A stretch of DNA of 21,737 nt, from assembly GCA_945866505.1 (NCBI GenBank), contig CAMBHH010000034.1, positions 1 to 21,737 on the forward strand, in the 5' to 3' direction. The first letter of the stretch is position 1. Each line of letters starts with the position of its first letter. A program made the translations under genes and the position numbers. Source of the stretch: Flavobacterium psychrophilum (lineage in GTDB: Bacteria > Bacteroidota > Bacteroidia > Flavobacteriales > Flavobacteriaceae). The notes under the pieces are model-generated. The model had not been told where the DNA came from. It ran no database searches and worked only from the letters and a program-made list of their open reading frames with translations. Of this stretch, positions 16,427 to 21,737 are shown piece after piece.

Positions 16427-17650
16427 ATGCGATTACACAGAAATTTAGTTTATACCACAATCGATGCTTTAAATGCAATTTTCAACGAAGGCGAATATGC
16501 AGATAAAGTAGTAGCGAGATCACTAAAAAAAGACAAACGTTGGGGAAGTTCCGATAGAAAATTTGTTGCCGAAACCATCTACGAAATTGTACGTTGGAAA
16601 AGACTTTACGCAGAAATTGCGGAAGTAAAAGAACCTTACGACCGAGACAATATTTGGCGAATGTTTTCAGTGTGGGCAGTCTTAAGAGGCTATCCTATCC
16701 CCGATTGGCGCCAATTGGAAGGAACTCCAGAAAGAAAAATTAAAGGACGTTTTGACGAACTATCCAAAATAAGAACCCTGAAAGAATCCATCCCTGACTG
16801 GATGGACGAGTTGGGCGTGAAAGAATTAGGGGAAAAAGTATGGGCAAAAGAAATTGCAGCACAAAACCAACCTGCCAAGGTAATTTTGAGAACCAACACT
16901 TTAAAAACTACTAAAGAACAATTAAGAGCCATCTTAATGGACTTGAACATTGAAACCGAATACTTGAAAGATCAACCGGACGCTTTGGTTTTGAAAGAAA
17001 GAGCCAACGTATTTCTTACAGACGCTTTCAAACAAGGTTTTTTTGAAGTTCAAGATGCCAATTCACAACTTGTTGCTGCGTTCCTTGATGTGCAACCAGG
17101 AATGCGTGTGGTAGATACTTGTGCTGGTGCGGGAGGAAAAACATTGCACATTGCCGCTTTGATGGAAAACAAAGGTCAACTGATTGCGATGGATTTATAC
17201 GAAAGTAAATTAAAACAATTAAAGTTGAGAGCCAAGAGAGATGGTGCATTTAATATCGAATATCGAATTATTGAATCGACCAAAGTGATCAAAAAACTTC
17301 ACGAAAAAGCCGATAGAGTTCTAATTGACGCACCTTGTAGCGGTTTGGGAGTTCTCAAAAGAAATCCAGATGCCAAGTGGAAATTGCAACCCGAATTCAT
17401 TGATAGCATTCGTAAAGTGCAAGCCGAAGTATTAGAAAGCTATTCTAAAATTGTAAAACCAGGTGGAAAATTAGTTTATGCCACTTGTTCCATTTTGCCT
17501 TCAGAAAATCAAGAACAGGTTAAAAAATTCCTGGCAACAGACATCGGAAAACAATTCAACTTTATAAAAGATCACAAAATATTAGCTTCAGAATCAGGTT
17601 TTGACGGATTTTATATGGCATTATTAGAAAGAAAAGTAGAACTAATATAA
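16427..17650 (+). CDS. RsmB/NOP-family RNA (cytosine-5) methyltransferase
   Basis: A 407-residue SAM-dependent methyltransferase. An N-terminal helical RNA-binding part (about 1-140, with SLKKDKRWGSSDRKFVAETIYEIVRW) precedes the Rossmann domain. SAM motif I is DTCAGAGGK (230-238). Motif IV is DAPCSGLG with Cys304, and motif VI is ATCSILPSEN with catalytic Cys354. The two-cysteine arrangement is the hallmark of RsmB/NOP2 m5C enzymes acting on rRNA or tRNA. The exact target base (E. coli RsmB modifies 16S C967) is not certain, so I give no symbol. The endonuclease I gene begins one base after the stop. Confidence 0.92.
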   Translation: MRLHRNLVYTTIDALNAIFNEGEYADKVVARSLKKDKRWGSSDRKFVAETIYEIVRWKRLYAEIAEVKEPYDRDNIWRMFSVWAVLRGYPIPDWRQLEGTPERKIKGRFDELSKIRTLKESIPDWMDELGVKELGEKVWAKEIAAQNQPAKVILRTNTLKTTKEQLRAILMDLNIETEYLKDQPDALVLKERANVFLTDAFKQGFFEVQDANSQLVAAFLDVQPGMRVVDTCAGAGGKTLHIAALMENKGQLIAMDLYESKLKQLKLRAKRDGAFNIEYRIIESTKVIKKLHEKADRVLIDAPCSGLGVLKRNPDAKWKLQPEFIDSIRKVQAEVLESYSKIVKPGGKLVYATCSILPSENQEQVKKFLATDIGKQFNFIKDHKILASESGFDGFYMALLERKVELI

Positions 17651-17651
17651 T

Positions 17652-18755
17652 ATGAATAAAATCTACTCAATTATCGCGCTGCTTTCAATAAGTTTATCGT
17701 TGGCTCAAGCCGGCATTCCAGCATCTCCTTACTACAATGGTGCTAATTGGACTCTAACTGGAACTGCATTAAAAAACGCTTTAGCTACAAAAATTACCGT
17801 CACTCATACCAATCGTTTATCGTACACACCTGGAATTTGGGAAGCAACAAGAGTAACAGATTCAGATCCCAATAATTCTCAAAATGTTTTATTAGTTTAT
17901 GGGTGGGAAAATGGATCAGATAATTTAGCTACTAACGACAGGTCAAGAGATAAATATAGTAATGGTGCTAACGATGGTCAGTGGAATCGGGAACATACTT
18001 TTGCCAAATCACTAGGAACTCCCTCCTTAGTTGATGGAGGAATTGCAAATGATTGGAGTAGTGATGCCGGTGAAGATGCTCATCATATTCGTTCTGCCGA
18101 TGTACAGTGGAATTCTGCCCGCGGAAATTCGACTTACGCAGCAGGCAGCGGAAACTCAGGAAATGTTTCAGGTGGTTGGTATCCTGGAGATGAATGGAAA
18201 GGCGATGTGGCTCGAATGATGATGTATATGTATTTGCGATATGATTCGCAATGTTTGCCAATAAATGTCGGAACAGGAACTTCTCCTGCCTCGGATAGTA
18301 ATATGCTTAATTTATTTCTAAAATGGAACGCAGAAGATCCAGTTTCAGCTTTTGAAGACGCTAGAAATACCTATCACGGAAATACTGCTAATAGATATGC
18401 TCAGGGAAATAGAAATCCTTTTATAGACAATCCTTATTTAGCAACACTTATTTGGGGCGTAGTTGCGGCCCAAAACCGCTGGCCAAGTACCATATTGGCT
18501 ACAGAAACTTTCGATAAATTTGCAAACATCTCTCTGTATCCAAACCCGACACACAGTCACAAAATTAAAATACAAACAGATATCGTTTTGGATGAAATAG
18601 ATTTAATTAACATCGATGGAAAGCTTATACAAATAATTAAAAAGCCCACTTTTGAAAACCAAACCTACACCTTGGATAATTTACCAAAAGGTTCTTATTT
18701 ATTGAAAATGACCTGTGAAAATCAGTCAACAACTAAGTCAATCATCGTCAACTAA
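17652..18755 (+). CDS. Secreted endonuclease I family nuclease with T9SS sorting domain
   Basis: A 367-residue protein with a signal peptide (MNKIYSIIALLSISLSLAQA). The nuclease domain (about 22-275) contains the His-Me (beta-beta-alpha-metal) finger GQWNREHTFAKS with general-base His115, the block GEDAHHIRSADVQWNSARGN (141-158), and GNRNPFIDNP near 252-261, as in EndA/Vibrio Dns type non-specific endonucleases. Residues 292-367 (ISLYPNPT...KGSYLLKM...IIVN) form a type IX sorting domain. The enzyme would therefore work outside the cell on DNA or RNA, for nutrient use or biofilm DNA. It starts one base after the methyltransferase stop, implying co-transcription despite unrelated jobs. Confidence 0.94.
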   Translation: MNKIYSIIALLSISLSLAQAGIPASPYYNGANWTLTGTALKNALATKITVTHTNRLSYTPGIWEATRVTDSDPNNSQNVLLVYGWENGSDNLATNDRSRDKYSNGANDGQWNREHTFAKSLGTPSLVDGGIANDWSSDAGEDAHHIRSADVQWNSARGNSTYAAGSGNSGNVSGGWYPGDEWKGDVARMMMYMYLRYDSQCLPINVGTGTSPASDSNMLNLFLKWNAEDPVSAFEDARNTYHGNTANRYAQGNRNPFIDNPYLATLIWGVVAAQNRWPSTILATETFDKFANISLYPNPTHSHKIKIQTDIVLDEIDLINIDGKLIQIIKKPTFENQTYTLDNLPKGSYLLKMTCENQSTTKSIIVN

Positions 18756-18772
18756 TTTGAATACATAACATA

Positions 18773-18813
18773 AAAAAACTCCGATAGAATTTTATATTCT
18801 ATCGGAGTTTTTT
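18773..18813. terminator. Perfect 18-bp bidirectional terminator between endonuclease I and rho
   Basis: The sequence AAAAAACTCCGATAGAAT (18773-18790) pairs perfectly with its complement at 18796-18813 around the 5-base loop TTTAT. A-run and T-run ends make it active on both strands. It serves the endonuclease gene on the plus strand and rho on the minus strand. Confidence 0.95.
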
Positions 18814-18817
18814 AGTC

Positions 18818-18859
18818 TATTCTCTTTCTTCTATTCTCTTTCTTCTATTCTCTCTTTTC
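18818..18859. repeat. Three tandem 14-bp pyrimidine repeats
   Basis: TATTCTCTTTCTTC occurs at 18818-18831 and again exactly at 18832-18845, then as TATTCTCTCTTTTC at 18846-18859. The plus strand has no G and many TC steps across about 42 bases. The tract ends 3 bases before the rho stop codon (minus strand), so it forms the start of the rho 3' untranslated region, where it reads purine-rich. Confidence 0.9.
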
Positions 18860-18862
18860 TAG

Positions 18863-20656
18863 TTAATCATTCATCGAAATCAAAAACTCTTCATTATTTT
18901 TGGTTTTCTTGAAACGATCATTGATGAAATCCATTGCTTCTACTGGATTCATATCTGAAAGGTATTTTCTCATAATCCACATTCTTTGCAATGTTTTTGC
19001 GTCTAATAACAAATCATCACGTCTTGTGCTAGAAGAAGTTAAATCAATGGCAGGAAAAATACGTTTGTTGGCAATTTTACGATCCAATTGTAATTCCATA
19101 TTTCCAGTTCCTTTAAATTCTTCAAAAATAACTTCATCCATTTTCGAACCAGTTTCTGTCAATGCTGTAGCAATGATACTCAATGAACCCCCATTTTCAA
19201 CATTTCGAGCCGCTCCAAAAAAGCGTTTTGGTTTTTGCAATGCGTTGGCATCAACACCGCCACTCAACACCTTCCCAGATGCAGGCTGAACTGTATTATA
19301 AGCTCTTGCTAAACGAGTAATCGAATCCAAAAGAATCACAACATCATGACCACATTCAACCAAACGTTTTGCTTTTTCGAGCACAATATTGGCGATTTTT
19401 ACGTGTTCTTGTGGCTCTCTATCAAAAGTTGAAGCAATTACTTCCCCACGAACACTACGAATCATATCGGTTACTTCTTCAGGACGTTCATCAATTAATA
19501 AAACAATCAAATACACCTCTGGATGATTAGCTGCAATAGCATTTGCAATGTCTTTTAGCAGCATTGTTTTTCCCGTTTTGGGTTGCGCCACAATCATACC
19601 ACGCTGACCTTTTCCTATTGGTGAAAACAAATCGATAATTCGGGTGGAGATAGTGCTTTGCCTTTCTGCCAATTTGAATTTTTCGGATGGAAAAACTGGA
19701 GTTAAATGCTCGAAAGATACTCGGTCGCGAACCACTTGAGGGTCGTGTCCGTTAATTTTTAAAACCCGAACCAATGGAAAAAACTTTTCACCTTCTTTTG
19801 GCGGACGAACTACTCCTTTTACGGTATCTCCTGTTTTAAGTCCGAACAATCTAATTTGGGAAGTCGATAAATAAATATCATCTGGCGAAGCCAAATAATT
19901 ATAATCCGATGAACGCAAGAAACCATAACCATCGGGCATCATTTCTAGAACGCCTTCGCTTTCAATAATTCCGTCAAATTCAAAATCAGAATCTCTAAAG
20001 TTGTTTTTCTTATTTTTGAAATTGGGGTTTCCATTTCCGTTTCCATTTTGGTTTACTTCGTCAGTTCGCTTTCGCTCTTGTGGATTCTGGTTTTTCTTAT
20101 TGAACTGATTTGGATTTATTTTTTCTCCAGGAGTGTTAGCCTCACTATTTTCAGAAAACTCGGCACTTTCGCTAACAGAAGTATCTGAATTATCTTCATT
20201 TTCGTTGGTTATCTCAGCTTCGTTGGTTGACGCCTTCGCTTCTTCTTTTTGCTTTTGCAAAGCCATTTTCTTTTCGTAGGCTGATTTATTAAATCTAATC
20301 ACTTTCCCAACTTTCTTTTCGGGAGCTAGTATCTCTATTGGATTCTCGTCTATTACTTCAGAAATAATGGTCTCAACTTTAATTTCTTCGTCAGCAAAAA
20401 GTGAATTATTGGATTTTTTTTGGATAGCCACTTTTTTTGGAGCGAAAATTCTAGCTCTCTTCGGTTTTTCTTCCTCTACTTTAGGTGCAGCAAGGGTAGT
20501 TTCTGTAGCTGAATTTATACTGGCGGATTGAAGTTCTAAAATTTGACTTATTAATGTCTCTTTTTTTACACCGTTAAATTTTATTGTTTTAGCAGCTTTA
20601 GCTATTTCTTGAAGCTCAGAAAGCTTCATTTCTTTTAATGCAGAAATGTCAAACAT
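18863..20656 (-). CDS. rho: Transcription termination factor Rho with long N-terminal insertion
   Basis: A 597-residue protein, against 419 for E. coli Rho. Residues 1-43 form the SAP-like Rho N-terminal helix bundle ([14 protein letters not shown]...LISQILELQ). Residues about 45-225 are a low-complexity, charged Asn/Glu/Lys/Ser insertion (e.g. [19 protein letters not shown]). Residues about 229-300 are the cold-shock-type RNA-binding domain ([14 protein letters not shown]). The RecA-type motor follows with Walker A AQPKTGKT (357-364), Walker B DVVILLDS (438-445) and the Q/R-loop region [14 protein letters not shown]. Rho is a hexameric RNA helicase that ends transcription. Similar insertions are known in Bacteroidota Rho proteins and may help RNA binding or condensation. 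No good TAnnTTTG box was found upstream. Confidence 0.97.
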   Translation of the reverse strand: MFDISALKEMKLSELQEIAKAAKTIKFNGVKKETLISQILELQSASINSATETTLAAPKVEEEKPKRARIFAPKKVAIQKKSNNSLFADEEIKVETIISEVIDENPIEILAPEKKVGKVIRFNKSAYEKKMALQKQKEEAKASTNEAEITNENEDNSDTSVSESAEFSENSEANTPGEKINPNQFNKKNQNPQERKRTDEVNQNGNGNGNPNFKNKKNNFRDSDFEFDGIIESEGVLEMMPDGYGFLRSSDYNYLASPDDIYLSTSQIRLFGLKTGDTVKGVVRPPKEGEKFFPLVRVLKINGHDPQVVRDRVSFEHLTPVFPSEKFKLAERQSTISTRIIDLFSPIGKGQRGMIVAQPKTGKTMLLKDIANAIAANHPEVYLIVLLIDERPEEVTDMIRSVRGEVIASTFDREPQEHVKIANIVLEKAKRLVECGHDVVILLDSITRLARAYNTVQPASGKVLSGGVDANALQKPKRFFGAARNVENGGSLSIIATALTETGSKMDEVIFEEFKGTGNMELQLDRKIANKRIFPAIDLTSSSTRRDDLLLDAKTLQRMWIMRKYLSDMNPVEAMDFINDRFKKTKNNEEFLISMND

Positions 20657-20686
20657 AAATGTTTTGTGAGTTTTAAAAATTTTGGA

Positions 20687-20708
20687 ATACTATAAAAGTG
20701 TGTAGTAT
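20687..20708 (-). other. Small inverted repeat in the rho leader
   Basis: ATACTA (20687-20692) and TAGTAT (20703-20708) could form a 6-bp A/T-rich stem with a 10-base loop, about 30-50 bases upstream of the rho start. rho is autoregulated in other bacteria through its leader, but this hairpin is short and may be chance. Confidence 0.2.
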
Positions 20709-20810
20709 AATTTGATTTTGAATTGACCGAAAAATGAAGTACTTACGGATTTGTTATGCAATATTACGAATAAATTTTAATCTACAATAGTATTTATTAA
20801 AAAGAAAATA

Positions 20811-20818
20811 TATTTTTG
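20811..20818 (+). promoter_or_regulatory. Probable -7 box of the DUF4293 gene
   Basis: TATTTTTG is a full match to TAnnTTTG, 17 bases before the ATG at 20836. No TTG is present at 17-23 bases upstream. The box lies in the 179-base divergent region shared with rho. Confidence 0.5.
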
Positions 20819-20835
20819 TCAAACAATTTAAGACA

Positions 20836-21249
20836 ATGTTACAGAGAATTCAAACCATATATTTACTTCTAGCCTTTGTTACTGCAGGAGTTTTACCATT
20901 CTTCATACCGCTTTGGACAATGGCCGATGGTAAAGCGTTCTTGTTCATGCAAAACCAAGTGTATGTTGCATTATTTGGATTAAGTACGACATTGACTGTA
21001 TTGAGTATCGTTTCGTTTAAAAAAAGACAAAATCAATTTGTTATGGGCAGATTGAATATGATTTTAAATTTAATTTTATTAGGCTTGTTTGTGTATCGTT
21101 CACTAAATGTATCTGGAGAAACCCCTGCGGTTTCTGAGAAAGGTATTGGGATGTTTCTACCTATTGTTGCTATCGTATTGTTAGTCTTAGCTAACAAGGC
21201 CATCAAAAAGGACGAAGATCTTGTAAAATCTGTGGATAGATTGAGATAA
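20836..21249 (+). CDS. DUF4293 family membrane protein
   Basis: A 137-residue protein with four hydrophobic segments (about 7-27, 41-61, 71-89 and 104-122) and a charged C-terminal tail (KKDEDLVKSVDRLR). The opening MLQRIQTIYLLLAF and the GxxL-P-F-F-I-P-L-W pattern match DUF4293, a Bacteroidota-restricted family of unknown function. It is divergent from rho; to my knowledge this neighbourhood recurs in Flavobacterium, though I cannot verify that here. No catalytic motif is visible. Confidence 0.85.
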   Translation: MLQRIQTIYLLLAFVTAGVLPFFIPLWTMADGKAFLFMQNQVYVALFGLSTTLTVLSIVSFKKRQNQFVMGRLNMILNLILLGLFVYRSLNVSGETPAVSEKGIGMFLPIVAIVLLVLANKAIKKDEDLVKSVDRLR

Positions 21250-21279
21250 TCCTATAAACTTAGTTTATTAGTGCGAAGG

Positions 21280-21309
21280 AAACCCGAATGTAACAATTCG
21301 GGTTTTTTT
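21280..21309. terminator. Intrinsic terminator of the DUF4293 gene
   Basis: AAACCCGAAT (21280-21289) pairs perfectly with ATTCGGGTTT (21296-21305) around a 6-base loop and is followed by a T-run. It lies 30 bases after the stop. Confidence 0.9.
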
Positions 21310-21321
21310 GTTCCGCACTCC

Positions 21322-21420
21322 TTCCCATAGCTATCGGAACTCTCAGAAGGTGAGAGAGCCGAAACTGGAAAAAAAATAATCATTGAATTTTATATAAAAC
21401 TGCAATCTAAAATCTGAAAT
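21322..21420. repeat. Intergenic palindrome, adjacent hairpin and AATCTRA repeat
   Basis: TTCCCATAGCTATCGGAA (21322-21339) is a palindrome with one mismatched pair. It is followed directly by CTCTC-7 bases-GAGAG (21340-21356). AATCTAA and AATCTGA lie at 21404-21417, abutting the stop codon of the minus-strand metallophosphoesterase. The first element resembles the reverse complement of the one at 16378-16393, and the heptamers match those at 16350-16363. Confidence 0.55.
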
Positions 21421-21737
21421 TACTTCTTCCCAATTTCAATAATCTCCAAATCTTTTATTTTGTCACCATCAATCACAAAACGCAGCATCGTCCTCACTTG
21501 ATGAAAACGACTTTTACCTGCAGCGCCGGGATTCATATGCAAAAGATTGTTTTTTTTGTCGAAAATCACTTTTAGAATATGCGAATGTCCGCAAATGAAT
21601 AATTTTGGCGGATTTGCTGTCATTTCAGCTTTAATATTTGGATTGTATTTTCCAGGATAGCCACCAATATGAGTGATCCAAACGTCGACACCTTCGCACA
21701 TAAATCGATTGTGCAACGGAAATTCCATTCGGGCTTT
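21420..21737 (-). CDS. YfcE/MJ0936-type metallophosphoesterase, C-terminal part (cut by window edge)
   Basis: The frame stays open to the last base of the window (K-A-R precede MEFPLHNRF), so the ATG at 21728 is internal and the true start lies outside. The visible 106 residues contain WITHIGGYPG, the metal-binding FICGHSHI and MNPGAAGKSR, which fit the 3' half of the small calcineurin-like phosphodiesterase family (MJ0936/YfcE). The N-terminal DxH and GNCD-type motifs would be beyond the edge. These enzymes cleave phosphodiesters with two metal ions; the natural substrate is unknown. The gene converges on DUF4293. Confidence 0.85.
   Translation of the reverse strand, partial: KARMEFPLHNRFMCEGVDVWITHIGGYPGKYNPNIKAEMTANPPKLFICGHSHILKVIFDKKNNLLHMNPGAAGKSRFHQVRTMLRFVIDGDKIKDLEIIEIGKK

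Noticed and set aside
18900..19289. A 129-residue plus-strand frame opposite the Rho motor domain
   Set aside because: It is the mirror of conserved Rho coding sequence; its composition reflects the complementary strand, not a protein.

Overview
The window looks like chromosomal DNA of a Flavobacterium-like member of the Bacteroidota. The evidence is low GC with A/T-rich intergenic DNA, Bacteroidota-type promoters (-33 TTG and -7 TAnnTTTG), two proteins with C-terminal type IX secretion (T9SS) sorting domains, a Rho with a long N-terminal insertion, a DUF4293 neighbour next to rho, and start codons without Shine-Dalgarno sequences. I see no phage, transposon, CRISPR, rRNA or tRNA signals. Most of the window is ordinary core and accessory chromosome.

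Region 1 (1-7477) is a run of exported hydrolases. After the tail of an Lrp/AsnC-family regulator come a cyanophycinase-like S51 peptidase and a penicillin-acylase-family (S45, Ntn) amidohydrolase separated by one base. A dienelactone-hydrolase-family protein and an M28 metallopeptidase (probable lipoprotein) follow. Convergent to these is an M49 dipeptidyl-peptidase III-like enzyme with a signal peptide. All five start with export signals, so together they suggest peptide and amide scavenging in the periplasm or outside the cell.

Region 2 (7684-11818) is an envelope and regulatory block. It holds a membrane-anchored SRPBCC plus GyrI-like protein, then a tight three-gene unit: an ECF sigma factor, a single-pass putative anti-sigma protein and an exported 'sensor of ECF sigma' type protein. 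A secreted protein of unknown function follows, with an EF-hand-like loop, a Tyr/Asn/Trp-rich middle and six 22-residue tandem repeats.

Region 3 (11819-14234) is mostly A/T-rich non-coding DNA around a seven-repeat delta-60 protein carrying a T9SS sorting domain. That gene has a perfect promoter.

Region 4 (14235-21737) is more housekeeping in character: a Kup potassium transporter, an RsmB/NOP-family RNA methyltransferase, and a secreted endonuclease I with a T9SS tail starting one base after it. These are followed by Rho (minus strand), divergent DUF4293, and the 3' part of a YfcE-like metallophosphoesterase. Strong hairpin terminators separate most units. Two related dispersed intergenic repeats (7-bp AATCTRA runs and a TCCC...ATCGGAA palindrome) occur near 16.35 kb and 21.35 kb.

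I did not find a clearly new multi-gene system. The best leads are the 22-residue repeat protein beside the ECF unit, the cyanophycinase/acylase pair, the CU-rich tandem tract opposite the end of rho, and the dispersed repeat family. Function calls rest on motifs read by eye; no database search was run.
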